Counted from the first letter of the stretch, positions 33,626 through 43,524 are shown. The stretch: DNA of 64,000 nt from Clostridium_AT stratigraminis (GCF_045310675.1 NZ_JBJHZZ010000006.1:62001-126000), one strand, 5' to 3'. Made by a program: numbers and translations. The notes: generated by a model not told the origin, from the letters alone.

Positions 33626-35479
33626 TTATTTGTCATCCTCAACTTTAAAATCTGCATCAACAACATTATCATCATGTGGTGCACTGCCCTCAGCATTAGC
33701 TCCGCCCATGTTATTTGGGTCAAAGCCAGCGCCCTCTGCTCCGCCATTTGCTTGATACATTTTTGAAGAAACAGCATAAAACTCGTTAGTTAATTCTTCT
33801 GTAGCCTTTTTAATAGCTTCTAAATCAGTTCCTTCCTTAACTGCATTAACTGCTTTGATTTTATCTTCAATCTTAGCCTTGTCTTCTGCAGAAACCTTAT
33901 CTCCAAGGTCCTTTAAAGTTTTTTCTGACTGATAAACCATTTGGTCGGCATTATTCTTAACTTCAATAGCTTCTTTTCTTTTCTTATCTTCTTCTGCAAA
34001 TTTTTCAGCATTTTTTACTGCATTATCAATTTCTTCATCACTTAAGTTTGTTGAAGCTGTAATTGTAATGTTTGCTTCTTTTCCAGTTCCCTTATCTTTA
34101 GCTGCAACATTTACAATACCATTTGCATCTATATCAAAGGTAACTTCTATTTGAGGAATTCCTCTTGGAGCTGGAGCTATGCCTGATAATGTAAATCTTC
34201 CAAGTGTCTTATTATCAGCTGCCATTTGTCTTTCACCTTGAACTACATTTATTTCAACTGAGGTTTGACCATCTGCTGCAGTTGAGAATATTTGGCTCTT
34301 TCTTGTAGGAATAGTTGTATTTCTTTGTATTAATGGAGTTGCAATTCCTCCCATGGTTTCTATACCAAGTGTTAGTGGAGTAACATCAAGAAGTAAAACA
34401 TCCTTTACATCTCCTGTTAATACTCCAGCTTGTATTGCTGCTCCTACTGCAACGCACTCATCAGGATTTACTCCTTTAGAAGGTTCTTTTCCAGTAAAGT
34501 TTTTAACTGCATCTACAACTGCAGGTATTCTTGTTGAACCACCAACTAATATAATTTTATCTATTTCATTCATTGAAAGTCCAGCATCATTTAAAGCCTT
34601 TCTCATTGGTTCAATTGTAGCATCAACTAAGTCATGAGTTAATTCATTGAATTTAGCTCTTGTAAAGTTCATGTCTATGTGCTTTGGACCTGTAGCATCT
34701 GCTGTTATAAATGGCAGATTGATGTTTGTTTGAAGTGATGCTGATAATTCTATTTTAGCTTTTTCAGCAGCTTCCTTTAATCTTTGTAATGCCATTTTAT
34801 CATTTCTTAAGTCAATTCCATTTTCTCTCTTAAAGGTATCAGCAATAAAGTCCATAACTCTTTGGTCGAAGTCGTCTCCACCAAGCTTTGTATTACCATT
34901 TGTTGATTTAACCTCAAATACACCATCACCAAGTTCTAGAATGGATACATCAAAGGTTCCACCACCTAAGTCATATACAAATATTTTATGGCTCTCGTTT
35001 TGTTTATCAAGGCCATATGCAAGTGATGCTGCAGTTGGTTCATTTATTATTCTAAGTACTTCAAGACCAGCAATTTTTCCTGCATCCTTAGTTGCTTGTC
35101 TTTGGCTGTCATTAAAATATGCTGGTACAGTTATAACTGCTTGAGTTACTTTTTCACCTAAATAAGCCTCAGCGTCTGATTTTATTTTCATAAGTACCAT
35201 AGCTGAAATTTCTTGTGGAGTATAATCCTTGCCATCTATATTTGTCTTATGGCTAGTTCCCATCTGTCTCTTTATTGATATTATAGTTTTATCAGGATTT
35301 GTAATTGCCTGTCTTTTAGCAACCTGACCTACTAATCTTTCACCATTTGCTTGAAAAGATACTACTGAAGGAGTAGTTCTTCCGCCTTCTGCATTAGCTA
35401 TAACAACAGGTTCTCCACCTTCCATAACTGCTACACATGAATTAGTTGTTCCTAAGTCAATTCCTATTACTTTTCCCAT
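33626..35479 (-). CDS. dnaK: DnaK, Hsp70 chaperone
   Basis: DnaK is the Hsp70 ATPase that folds and protects proteins. The 617 residues start MGKVIGIDLGTTNSCVAVM (phosphate 1 loop), with FVYDLGGGTFDVSILEL (phosphate 2), ILVGGSTRIPAV (adenosine loop), the EVTFDIDANGIV substrate-binding core and a Gly-rich acidic tail. I start at ATG 35479, eight bases after GGAGG; an upstream ATG at 35554 would add 25 unrelated residues. A GC-rich hairpin lies before dnaJ (about 33574-33605) and may attenuate dnaJ. Confidence 0.99.
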   Translation of the reverse strand: MGKVIGIDLGTTNSCVAVMEGGEPVVIANAEGGRTTPSVVSFQANGERLVGQVAKRQAITNPDKTIISIKRQMGTSHKTNIDGKDYTPQEISAMVLMKIKSDAEAYLGEKVTQAVITVPAYFNDSQRQATKDAGKIAGLEVLRIINEPTAASLAYGLDKQNESHKIFVYDLGGGTFDVSILELGDGVFEVKSTNGNTKLGGDDFDQRVMDFIADTFKRENGIDLRNDKMALQRLKEAAEKAKIELSASLQTNINLPFITADATGPKHIDMNFTRAKFNELTHDLVDATIEPMRKALNDAGLSMNEIDKIILVGGSTRIPAVVDAVKNFTGKEPSKGVNPDECVAVGAAIQAGVLTGDVKDVLLLDVTPLTLGIETMGGIATPLIQRNTTIPTRKSQIFSTAADGQTSVEINVVQGERQMAADNKTLGRFTLSGIAPAPRGIPQIEVTFDIDANGIVNVAAKDKGTGKEANITITASTNLSDEEIDNAVKNAEKFAEEDKKRKEAIEVKNNADQMVYQSEKTLKDLGDKVSAEDKAKIEDKIKAVNAVKEGTDLEAIKKATEELTNEFYAVSSKMYQANGGAEGAGFDPNNMGGANAEGSAPHDDNVVDADFKVEDDK

Positions 35480-35595
35480 TTTAATATCCTCCTTGTATTC
35501 CTTATTCTGCACAAATATTAAATTTATGCTCCTTATAGTCTTAAATTTGAACACAAATATGGTGTTCCTTGAAATTAAAAAATATATTTAATTTT

Positions 35596-36162
35596 TTAAT
35601 TAGCTACTTTAACAATACTATGTCTTATGACTTTATTTCCTCTAATATAACCCTTTTGAAAAACTTCTACTATTTCACTTTCACCAAAATTACCATCTTC
35701 TACATGCATCACAGCATTATGAATATTTGGATCAAAGCCTTCATTTACTGGAATCTCAGTTACTTGAAGCTTCTCAAGGCTATCATTAAACTGCCTAATT
35801 GTCATTTCAATACCCTTTTTAATATCTTCTGCTTTGCCCTCAACACTTGCTGCTCTTTCTAAATTATCTAATACAGGCAGCATATTTTTAAGAATATCTT
35901 CACAGGCATCTGAATATATTCCTTCTTTTTCTTTTGCAGTTCTTTTTCTATAATTTTCATATTCAGCAGAAAGTCTAAGTAATCTGTCCTTTATTGAATT
36001 AAGCTCATTTTCTGCTTTATCCTTTTCTTCTTTAAGCTTTCTATTAGTATCCAGTAAATCATTTTCAGTAGCTTCGAATTCTTTATCCTCCATTAATTCT
36101 GCTTGTTCTAAGGTTTCCTCATTATCCACTTGTGTACTTTCATCCTTAAAATCTTTTTCCAT
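35596..36162 (-). CDS. grpE: GrpE, nucleotide exchange factor
   Basis: GrpE releases ADP from DnaK. The 188 residues have an acidic, low-complexity N-terminus, a long coiled-coil (about 36-85) and the beta-rich head with NLERAASVEGKAEDIKKGIEM and the ending GYIRGNKVIRHSIVKVAN. Second gene of the heat-shock operon. Confidence 0.97.
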   Translation of the reverse strand: MEKDFKDESTQVDNEETLEQAELMEDKEFEATENDLLDTNRKLKEEKDKAENELNSIKDRLLRLSAEYENYRKRTAKEKEGIYSDACEDILKNMLPVLDNLERAASVEGKAEDIKKGIEMTIRQFNDSLEKLQVTEIPVNEGFDPNIHNAVMHVEDGNFGESEIVEVFQKGYIRGNKVIRHSIVKVAN

Positions 36163-36226
36163 TTATCGCTGCTCCCTTCTGTGCAAAACCATTTAAAACT
36201 TAATATTTATTCATAAATAGATTAGA

Positions 36227-37264
36227 TCATCTATCATCTAAATATGATTGATTAAGCGATTCATTTATATTTTTTAATATTTTAGATAAAATACTAATAA
36301 CTTTAGAATAGGGTATTCTGGTAGGACCAATTACCCCTATTGCCCCAAGAGGCCTTCCATAAATACTATATACACCTGATATTATACTTAAGTCCTTTGC
36401 TTCCTCTAAATTATTTTCTCCACCAATTGTTATGGAAATATTATTAGACTGGTTTAACATTTCCTTTATATTTTCTTTATTATTTAGAAGGAATAAGAAG
36501 TCTCTAGCTTTATCTATATGATTATATTCAGGATAGTTGAATATATTTGTTGCCCCTTCAAGATAGATTTCAGATACATCTGAACTGCTTAAGCTTTCAT
36601 GCAGCGCAGGTATTATAGCATCAAAAATCTCCTCATAATTTATTAAATCTGTTTTAAGATAATTAATAACAGTAAGATTTATATCTTCAATACTTAAATT
36701 TTTAAGTCTTCCATTTAAAATATTAGTTAATTTTACTAAATCATCTGTACTTACAGGAGTTTTAATTCTTATAATTGTATTTTTAATAATTCCAGTATCT
36801 GTAATAATAACGGCTAGTATATTGTTATTATCCACACCTAAAAGCTGAATTGATTTAATATAGCTTTTATTTACTGAGGGAGTCTTTACAATACAGGTAA
36901 GTTTAGTAAGTTCTGATAAGAGTTGAGTGGCCTGCTTTACAATCTTCTCCACCTCATAAAGTGCAGAGTTTAAAAGCTGGCCCTTTATTAAATTTTCTTC
37001 TTCCGTAGTTAACTGAGGTAATTTCATAAGTTTATCAACATATAATCTATAACCTTTATCTGATGGCTTTCTACCAGAGGAACTATGAAGTTGCTCAAGA
37101 AATCCCATTTCTTCAAGATCAGCCATTTCATTTCTTATTGTAGCTGGACTTATACCTAAATCATATTTTTTTGCAATGGTTCTGGAACCAACAGGCTCAG
37201 CTGTAGATATATAATCATTTATTATTACCTGAAGAATTTTTATCTTCCTTTCGTCCATCTCCAT
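36227..37264 (-). CDS. hrcA: HrcA, heat-shock repressor
   Basis: HrcA represses this operon by binding the CIRCE element. The 345 residues have an N-terminal winged helix (MEMDERKIKILQVIINDYI...SPATIRNEMADLEEMG) and a C-terminal GAF-like inducer domain ending VIGPTRIPYSKVI. I start at ATG 37264, after AGAGGTGAT; a longer in-frame start at 37312 would lie inside the CIRCE element itself. Confidence 0.97.
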   Translation of the reverse strand: MEMDERKIKILQVIINDYISTAEPVGSRTIAKKYDLGISPATIRNEMADLEEMGFLEQLHSSSGRKPSDKGYRLYVDKLMKLPQLTTEEENLIKGQLLNSALYEVEKIVKQATQLLSELTKLTCIVKTPSVNKSYIKSIQLLGVDNNNILAVIITDTGIIKNTIIRIKTPVSTDDLVKLTNILNGRLKNLSIEDINLTVINYLKTDLINYEEIFDAIIPALHESLSSSDVSEIYLEGATNIFNYPEYNHIDKARDFLFLLNNKENIKEMLNQSNNISITIGGENNLEEAKDLSIISGVYSIYGRPLGAIGVIGPTRIPYSKVISILSKILKNINESLNQSYLDDR

Positions 37265-37281
37265 ACAATCACCTCTTTTTA

Positions 37282-37308
37282 TTAGCACTCGCTGTCGGTG
37301 AGTGCTAA
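37282..37308 (-). promoter_or_regulatory. CIRCE operator of the hrcA operon
   Basis: TTAGCACTC-N9-GAGTGCTAA, a perfect nine-base inverted repeat matching the HrcA operator, located between the promoter and the hrcA ribosome site. Confidence 0.97.
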
Positions 37309-37321
37309 TCACTATGTTTAA

Positions 37322-37350
37322 AACATATCACTATTAAAATCTTTTGTCAA
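37322..37350 (-). promoter_or_regulatory. Sigma-A promoter of hrcA-grpE-dnaK-dnaJ
   Basis: Minus-strand TTGACA (37345-37350), 17-base spacer, TATGTT (37322-37327), with CIRCE at the predicted transcription start. Confidence 0.85.
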
Positions 37351-37450
37351 TTAAATAAAATATCCACATATAGATCAAATATCTTAATTACATTTTTTTA
37401 TTTTTTATTTACTTCATTTTTCTTTAATTTACTCTATATTACTATGAACC

Positions 37451-38581
37451 TTACACTGAAAGTATAAATTCACACATAACTTGATTGGATAATTCTATGC
37501 CCTTTGCACTTAAGTATAATCTATCACCTTCTAAAACCAGAAGATTAGCTTTTAAAAACTTATTTAATACCTTAGGATAAACACTAAATATATCATTCTT
37601 AAATCTCAATTTAAATTCTTTAAGGGATATGCCTTCTATTTTTCTTAGTCCCATAAACATAAATTCTTCCATATTATCTTCTAAGGAATTTACATGCTTC
37701 TCAATTACAGCATTTGTCCCACTGTTTACGCCGTAAATATATTTTTCTATATCAGATTCATTTCTATACCTTGTATTACTTATGAAAGAATGTGCACTAG
37801 AGCCGCAGCCAAGATAGTCCTTTAAGTTCCAGTAAGTTAAGTTATGCCTGCACTCGTAGTCTACTTTGCTGAAGTTGGATATTTCATATTGCTTATAGCC
37901 TTTGAACTTTAAAAATTCTATAGCAAATTCGTACATTTCTCTTTCTGCATCTTCCTCTGGCAAATTTAGCTTTCCAATTTCCATGGTTTTATAAAAGGGT
38001 GTTCCTTCCTCTATAATTAAACTGTAGCAAGAAATGTGCTCTGGCTTTAGCTCTATATCCTTTTCTAAGGTTTCCTTCCAATTGCTCATAGTTTGATTTG
38101 GCAGGCCAAACATAAGATCAACATTTATATTATTAAAACCTAGGCTTCTTGCTGTATTAAAAGTATTTAAAAATTGTTGTCTATTGTGTGCTCGTCCAAG
38201 ATTCTTAAGCAAATTATCCTGCCATGCCTGCAGCCCTATACTTAGTCTGTTTACTCCCATAGCTTTAAATATGGATAGCTTTTCACTATTAAAGCTGTCT
38301 GGGTTTCCTTCCACGGTAAATTCAATATCCTCGGCAAGATCTAGTTTAGCTATTACTTCCTTTAAAAGCATTAGGCATTCTAAAGACAAATAGGTGGGAG
38401 TACCCCCACCTATGAAAATCGAACCAATTTTATAATTTGCCGCACTGCCTATTTCCTTACAAAGTGCATTAGTATAATTAAGCATTAAGCTATCTTTACA
38501 GGCAAAGGAAGGAAAATCACAATAAAAACATTTTTGTTTACAAAATGGTATATGCAGATACAATGCTATTGTTTCTTCCAT
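37451..38581 (-). CDS. hemW: HemW, haem chaperone / radical SAM protein
   Basis: A 376-residue radical SAM protein with HIPFCKQKCFYCDF at the N-terminus, a pattern typical of HemW (CxxxCxxC without the fourth HemN cysteine), so it is more likely a haem-delivery chaperone than a coproporphyrinogen oxidase. Also GGGTPT and NVDLMFGLPNQT. I start at ATG 38581, seven bases after AGGAG. It follows lepA by 11 bases, the usual lepA-hemW order. Confidence 0.92.
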   Translation of the reverse strand: MEETIALYLHIPFCKQKCFYCDFPSFACKDSLMLNYTNALCKEIGSAANYKIGSIFIGGGTPTYLSLECLMLLKEVIAKLDLAEDIEFTVEGNPDSFNSEKLSIFKAMGVNRLSIGLQAWQDNLLKNLGRAHNRQQFLNTFNTARSLGFNNINVDLMFGLPNQTMSNWKETLEKDIELKPEHISCYSLIIEEGTPFYKTMEIGKLNLPEEDAEREMYEFAIEFLKFKGYKQYEISNFSKVDYECRHNLTYWNLKDYLGCGSSAHSFISNTRYRNESDIEKYIYGVNSGTNAVIEKHVNSLEDNMEEFMFMGLRKIEGISLKEFKLRFKNDIFSVYPKVLNKFLKANLLVLEGDRLYLSAKGIELSNQVMCEFILSV

Positions 38582-38592
38582 CACTTTTCTCC

Positions 38593-40398
38593 TTAATCTA
38601 TCTTTAATACTGACATAAAGGCTTCTTGTGGAACTTCCACCGTACCGATTTGTCTCATTCTCTTTTTACCTTCTTTTTGTTTTTCAAGAAGCTTCTTCTT
38701 TCTTGTTATGTCACCGCCATAACATTTTGCAAGAACGTCCTTTCTAAGAGCTTTAACTGTTTCTCTAGCAATTATTTTAGAACCTACTGCAGCTTGAATT
38801 GGTATTTCAAATTGCTGTCTTGGTATTATTTCCTTTAGCTTTTCAGCCATACCTCTTCCTTTATAATAAGCTCTTTCTTCTGGGACAATCATAGACAGGG
38901 CGTCTACGGTATCCCCATTAAGCAAGATATCAAGCTTTACAAGTTTGCTTTCTGCATAGCCCTTAAGTTCATAATCTAAGGAAGCGTATCCCCTTGTTCT
39001 TGATTTTAGTGCATCAAAGAAATCATATATTATTTCATTAAGTGGAATGTCATAATTTAAAACTGCCCTTGTTTCCTCTAGATATTGCATATCCTTAAAG
39101 GTTCCACGTCTATTTTGGCATAATTCCATAACAGCCCCAACATACTCAGTAGGAGTTATAATGGAGGCCTTTACTATAGGTTCTTCCATATAGCTTATAG
39201 TTGATGCTTCTGGCATATTACTTGGATTGGTCAGTTCTATAACAGTATTGTCTGTTTTACCGATTTTATAAATTACAGAAGGAGCTGTAGTAATAATATC
39301 TATATTAAACTCCCTTTCAATTCTTTCTTGAATAACTTCCATGTGGAGTAATCCTAAAAAGCCGCATCTAAAGCCAAAGCCTAGGGCTATTGAGGTTTCA
39401 GGTTCAAAGCTTAAGGAGGCATCGTTTAATTGAAGCTTTTCTATAGCTTCCTTAAGTTCTTCATATTTAGCACCATCTACAGGATAAATACCGCTAAATA
39501 CCATTGGCACTGCCGGTCTGTACCCTTCTAAAGCCTCTAAAGCTGGTCTGTCTGCTTCTGTAATTGTATCTCCAACTCTTGCATCTCTAACATTTTTAAT
39601 AGATGCTGTAATATAACCTACATCACCAGCTCTAAGTTCTGAAATCGGAAACATTTGAGGCGAAAATACACCTACTTCAGTAACATCATAAACTTTATTT
39701 GTATACATGAGTTTAATTTTTGTTCCAATCTTAACATTTCCCTCTTTCAGCCGTACATAACAAACTACACCTTTATAGCTGTCATAATAGGAATCAAATA
39801 TTAGGGCCTTTAAAGGGCTTTCCTCGTCTCCTTCTGGAGCTGGAACCTTATTAACTATTGCCTCTAAAACTTGCTCAATATTTAGTCCGGACTTAGCTGA
39901 AACCAAAGGTGCATCATGAGCTTCTATTCCAATAATATCCTCAATTTCATGAATGACTTCTTCAGGTCTTGCACTTGCAAGATCAATCTTATTGATAACT
40001 GGTACTATTTCAAGATTGTGATCTAGAGCTAAATAACAATTTGCTAAGGTTTGAGCTTGTATTCCTTGGGTAGCATCTACAACAAGTACTGCACCTTCAC
40101 AAGCAGCTAAACTTCTTGATACCTCATAATTAAAGTCTACATGTCCTGGAGTATCGATTAAATTTAATATGTATTCTTCTCCATTTTCTCTTTTATATAT
40201 GAGCCTTGCAGCCTGTGCTTTTATAGTTATACCTCTCTCTTTTTCAAGCTCCATATTATCAAGCACCTGTTCTTCCATTTCTCTATGTGTCAAGGTACCT
40301 GTACTTTCTAAAAGTCTATCTGCAAGTGTTGATTTACCATGATCTATATGAGCAATTATTGAAAAATTTCTAATATGCTTTTGTCTATCTGTCTGCAT
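38593..40398 (-). CDS. lepA: LepA (EF4), ribosomal back-translocase GTPase
   Basis: LepA remodels stalled ribosomes. The 601-residue protein has the P-loop AHIDHGKST (16-24), DTPGHVDF, NKID, the EF-G-like domains and the LepA-specific C-terminal end (KKKLLEKQKEGKKRMRQIG). A promoter at 40433-40463 precedes it, and hemW follows. Confidence 0.99.
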   Translation of the reverse strand: MQTDRQKHIRNFSIIAHIDHGKSTLADRLLESTGTLTHREMEEQVLDNMELEKERGITIKAQAARLIYKRENGEEYILNLIDTPGHVDFNYEVSRSLAACEGAVLVVDATQGIQAQTLANCYLALDHNLEIVPVINKIDLASARPEEVIHEIEDIIGIEAHDAPLVSAKSGLNIEQVLEAIVNKVPAPEGDEESPLKALIFDSYYDSYKGVVCYVRLKEGNVKIGTKIKLMYTNKVYDVTEVGVFSPQMFPISELRAGDVGYITASIKNVRDARVGDTITEADRPALEALEGYRPAVPMVFSGIYPVDGAKYEELKEAIEKLQLNDASLSFEPETSIALGFGFRCGFLGLLHMEVIQERIEREFNIDIITTAPSVIYKIGKTDNTVIELTNPSNMPEASTISYMEEPIVKASIITPTEYVGAVMELCQNRRGTFKDMQYLEETRAVLNYDIPLNEIIYDFFDALKSRTRGYASLDYELKGYAESKLVKLDILLNGDTVDALSMIVPEERAYYKGRGMAEKLKEIIPRQQFEIPIQAAVGSKIIARETVKALRKDVLAKCYGGDITRKKKLLEKQKEGKKRMRQIGTVEVPQEAFMSVLKID

Positions 40399-40432
40399 AG
40401 TTCTACCCCCATAACGTATTAAATCAAAATAA

Positions 40433-40463
40433 ATTATATCATAGTAACTAGGGAATTTGTCAA
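40433..40463 (-). promoter_or_regulatory. Sigma-A promoter of lepA-hemW
   Basis: Minus-strand TTGACA (40458-40463) and TATAAT (40433-40438) with a 19-base spacer, slightly long but both boxes are perfect. Confidence 0.6.
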
Positions 40464-40506
40464 TAAATACTGCAAATCAACCCCTATAATATTTTACTAA
40501 AAGCTA

Positions 40507-40785
40507 TTATTGCTTTAAAATCTTTTTTATGGGATTGTTTGTAACTAGGTTATGCATAAGCTCATCTGCACCTTTTTTATAGTTATCCACTGCTTTGCTA
40601 TTTAAGTAAACTACATAATCGCCAATATCAAATTGTAAATCAAAAGGCTTAGTGCTGTAGAACACTTTAAATGCAGACCTTTCCTTTATAAAATCAGGCA
40701 GAACATTGCTGACAGTTATAAAACCATAAAAAACTATGCCAAGTGAAATAAAAATTACAAAAAAATATTTTAATCTTTTAAACAT
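40507..40785 (-). CDS. Small single-helix membrane protein in the spoIIP position
   Basis: A 92-residue protein starting MFKRLKYFFVIFISLGIVFY: a basic lead, one membrane helix (about 6-28), then a charged extracytoplasmic domain with FDIGDYVVYLNSKAVDNYKKG. The start at ATG 40785 is well supported by AAGGAGG nine bases upstream. Clostridia usually have spoIIP between gpr and lepA; this is not SpoIIP, which is several times longer and has an amidase domain. I see no remnant of that domain. Function unknown. Confidence 0.6.
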   Translation of the reverse strand: MFKRLKYFFVIFISLGIVFYGFITVSNVLPDFIKERSAFKVFYSTKPFDLQFDIGDYVVYLNSKAVDNYKKGADELMHNLVTNNPIKKILKQ

Positions 40786-40942
40786 AAAAAAATACCTCCT
40801 TAGGTACCCAGCAAATATTGTTGTTGAGTTCCTTGAATCAGCAGAATACAAAACAAATATTGCCTGTCTTGCTCCTTAAATTCCTACATATATAAAAGGA
40901 TGTACTTTTTTATTTATTTTATTCAAAAATACCATTTTTTAT

Positions 40943-41917
40943 TTAATTCATATATCTATTAATATCTTCAAGGTCTAAAGCAGGCTGAAGAGCTATATTT
41001 ATGCCATTAGCTATTACCTTTGAAAGTGAATCAACTACTAAATCCACTTCCTTAGGTGTTACCATTAAGTTTCCAACATAGGGATTTAAAATTTCCTCAA
41101 TCATTTTCTGTTTTTCATTTTTGTCTATACCCCTCAGCATATTATAAAATTCCCCACCATTTGTAGCTTGTTTAATCATTTCATCAATGGCCAAATCTAT
41201 AGTGTCATTAGCCATAGTAGCAGCATCTACCACTGTAGGAACGCCAATTGCAATTGTTGGAATTCCAATTGAACGTTTACTAATTTCCATTCTCTTATTT
41301 CCAACTCCAGAACCTGGTGAAATTCCAGTATCTCCAATTTGAATTGTTTTATTTACCCTTTCCATTTTTCTAGAAGCCAAGGCATCTATACAAATAATTA
41401 AATTTGGCTTTATTTTTTCCACAACACCCTTTATTATCTCACCAGTTTCTATGCCTGTAGTACCTAAAACTCCTGGAGAAATTCCGCAAACAGGCCTTAT
41501 ATTTTCGTCTATGCTGTCAGGCACTAACTCCTTTAAGTGTCTTGTAATCATAAGCTTTGAAATAACCTTTGGACCTAAGGCGTCTGGCGTAATGCTTGAA
41601 TTTCCAAGTCCAACTATAAGTGCTGTCATACTTTTATCTAAATTTATCATAGGAGATAGTACCTTAGCCATAGCTTCACTTACCTCATCCATTGAATCAC
41701 TGTCATAATGAGTTACAGCAGGTATGTCTAGTGTAATATAGCTTCCTATGGGCTTACCCATAGCTTTTTCCCCTACCTCATCTACTATTTTAACCTTTGT
41801 AATTTTTATGTCTCCATCCCTTTCTTCTGAAACTTCAACCCCTGGATATCTTCCATTACTTTTCTTTTCATATATTTCCTTAGCTTCAATTGCCAAATCA
41901 GTTCTTACATTTATCAT
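40943..41917 (-). CDS. gpr: GPR, germination protease
   Basis: GPR degrades the small acid-soluble proteins of the spore core during germination. It is made as a zymogen in the forespore, with a short N-terminal propeptide removed by self-cleavage. The 324 residues include GLGNSSITPDALGPKVI, CIDALASRKMERVNKTIQIGDTGISPGSGVGN and IGVPTVVDA, typical of the family. AAGGAGC is before ATG. A weak match to a forespore sigma-F/G promoter (GTATA, 14 bases, GGAAAAGATA) lies about 50-75 bases upstream; not firm. Confidence 0.96.
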   Translation of the reverse strand: MINVRTDLAIEAKEIYEKKSNGRYPGVEVSEERDGDIKITKVKIVDEVGEKAMGKPIGSYITLDIPAVTHYDSDSMDEVSEAMAKVLSPMINLDKSMTALIVGLGNSSITPDALGPKVISKLMITRHLKELVPDSIDENIRPVCGISPGVLGTTGIETGEIIKGVVEKIKPNLIICIDALASRKMERVNKTIQIGDTGISPGSGVGNKRMEISKRSIGIPTIAIGVPTVVDAATMANDTIDLAIDEMIKQATNGGEFYNMLRGIDKNEKQKMIEEILNPYVGNLMVTPKEVDLVVDSLSKVIANGINIALQPALDLEDINRYMN

Positions 41918-42091
41918 GTTTTTGCTCCTTTAAAAAATAAGTTTGTAAGAAGAGTTTTATCTTTCTTATTATTTTTAACCTTATCTTTTCCAATTAAGCT
42001 CATACTATACGGTCTTAGAGAAGATATAATTTTAAATAGAAAGAATAACTTCAAAAATATAGACTTCCAAAGTGATTTTTGCAATTTACTA

Positions 42092-42120
42092 TTGAAGTGC
42101 TAAAAAATAAGTGTTATAAT
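42092..42120 (+). promoter_or_regulatory. Sigma-A promoter of rpsT
   Basis: TTGAAG (42092-42097), 17-base spacer, TATAAT (42115-42120), about 80 bases before the rpsT start. Confidence 0.85.
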
Positions 42121-42201
42121 ATGGTTTGTTATGTAAATAACTCGGACGCAGATTTCCCCAAACTGCTGAGACCCTATAAAAAAATAAGGGGGTGAAAACC
42201 A

Positions 42202-42468
42202 ATGGCAAATATTAAATCAGCTCAAAAGAGAATAAAAGTTATCGAAGTTAAAACACTTAGAAACAAAATGGTTAAATCAGCTCTTAAAACTACTATAAAG
42301 AAGTTTGAAGTTGCTGTAACAGGCGGAAACCTTGAAGAAGCTAAAGCTGCTTTCACTAATACTGTAAAAGCTTTAGATATGGCTGCTTCTAAAGGAATAA
42401 TTCATAAGAATATGGCTTCAAGAAAGAAATCTAGATTAGCTGCAAAGTTAAATTCTATTTCTGCTTAA
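42202..42468 (+). CDS. rpsT: Ribosomal protein S20
   Basis: An 88-residue basic helical protein that binds 16S rRNA early in 30S assembly. The sequence MANIKSAQKRIKVIEVKTLRN at the start and AASKGIIHKNMASRKKSRLA near the end are typical of S20. AAGGGGGTG lies before the ATG. The leader of about 75 bases contains CTCGGACGCAG and CTGCTGAGACC, which could form a small hairpin that matters for S20 autoregulation; not shown. Confidence 0.98.
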   Translation: MANIKSAQKRIKVIEVKTLRNKMVKSALKTTIKKFEVAVTGGNLEEAKAAFTNTVKALDMAASKGIIHKNMASRKKSRLAAKLNSISA

Positions 42469-42473
42469 TAAAT

Positions 42474-42495
42474 AAACCGGTTTTTAACCGGTTTT
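42474..42495 (+). terminator. Terminator of rpsT
   Basis: Stem AAACCGGT / ACCGGTTT followed by a run of T residues, just after the rpsT stop codon. The same hairpin can also serve the convergent holA. Confidence 0.85.
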
Positions 42496-42501
42496 TTATT
42501 T

Positions 42502-43524
42502 TTATGCTGTTATGGTTTTTAAAATCAATAATTCTACTTCAGTTTTACTGTTAACTGGCGAACTTTTAAGTACCTCTTCACTTTCTAAGCAGTCATTTAT
42601 AGCAGTTTTCAAGTTTTTAAGTGTAAATCTTTTACTTTGAATCATCATTTTATCACAAATAAAGGGGTTCATTTTTAGCTCCTTAGAAAGCACATCCTTT
42701 GTTTTCCCTTTTTCAATTCCAAGTTTTAATTGTAAAAGTAGATTAAACTGCCGTTCAACCATATACAAAATATAGGTAAGTTTCTCTCCTTTATATATAA
42801 GTTCTGATAAGATGTCCAATGCCTTTTCTAATTTCTTTTGGGATATTGAATCCACTAAATTAAAGATATCATTATCTGCTTTTGGCGGCAGCATCATCAA
42901 AATATCTTCCTTTGTAATTTCCTTGTTTATAGCATAGCAGCAAAGCTTCTCAACTTCATTTTTTGCAGATTCCATGTTGGCTTCAATTTCCTCACAGAAA
43001 AATTTTAGTTCTGCCCTGCCTATATTTTTATTTTTTTCGTCAAACAGTGCTTTAATCTTTTTTTCAAGATTTACGCCCTTTAATTTATCAAATTTAACAA
43101 CAGAAGCTTTTTTATCAAATTTCTTAATTTTGCTGCTAGGTTTCTCTCTTTCTTCCTTAAACACATAATAGACAATTAAAATTGTATGCTTTGCAGGATT
43201 ATCTAAATATTTTAGGAGAATCTCAAAGCTTTTATTTGCGGCTCTATCTTCTCCTTCTCCTAGAAACTCAGCTCTAAAAACTACAACTACTTTTTTCTCA
43301 TCTAGAAATGGTATAGTGTCGCATGTGTTAATAACTGCTTCCATATCCGCTGTTTTTCCATCAAATTGAACAAAGTTGATATCTGAATAGGCAGCATTAA
43401 GAACCTTTTTCTTAATAAATGAAATTTTTTCCTTCATCAAGGCTTCATCAATACCGCAAAATATATAGCAATTTTCAAATTTATTATTTTTAAGTTTCTC
43501 TTCTAATTCAATATATTCAAGCAA
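42502..43524 (-). CDS. holA: DNA polymerase III delta subunit
   Basis: HolA opens the beta clamp in the clamp loader. The 340-residue protein has the AAA+-like N-terminal fold (NCYIFCGIDEALMKEKISFIKKK), the conserved VVVVFRAEF region and a C-terminal helical domain with KLTYILYMVERQFNLLLQLK. It follows comEC by four bases, the usual comEC-holA order, and is convergent with rpsT. Confidence 0.96.
   Translation of the reverse strand: MLEYIELEEKLKNNKFENCYIFCGIDEALMKEKISFIKKKVLNAAYSDINFVQFDGKTADMEAVINTCDTIPFLDEKKVVVVFRAEFLGEGEDRAANKSFEILLKYLDNPAKHTILIVYYVFKEEREKPSSKIKKFDKKASVVKFDKLKGVNLEKKIKALFDEKNKNIGRAELKFFCEEIEANMESAKNEVEKLCCYAINKEITKEDILMMLPPKADNDIFNLVDSISQKKLEKALDILSELIYKGEKLTYILYMVERQFNLLLQLKLGIEKGKTKDVLSKELKMNPFICDKMMIQSKRFTLKNLKTAINDCLESEEVLKSSPVNSKTEVELLILKTITA

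Noticed and set aside
40786..40940. Possible T-box or riboswitch upstream of the 92-residue protein
   Set aside because: A short direct repeat (CAAATATTG twice) is present, but no T-box sequence, specifier stem or terminator pair can be recognised.
41998..42010. CATACTA sequence resembling a sigma-G -10 box near gpr
   Set aside because: It lies on the plus strand, the wrong direction for gpr, and no TGAATA-like -35 box is spaced correctly.
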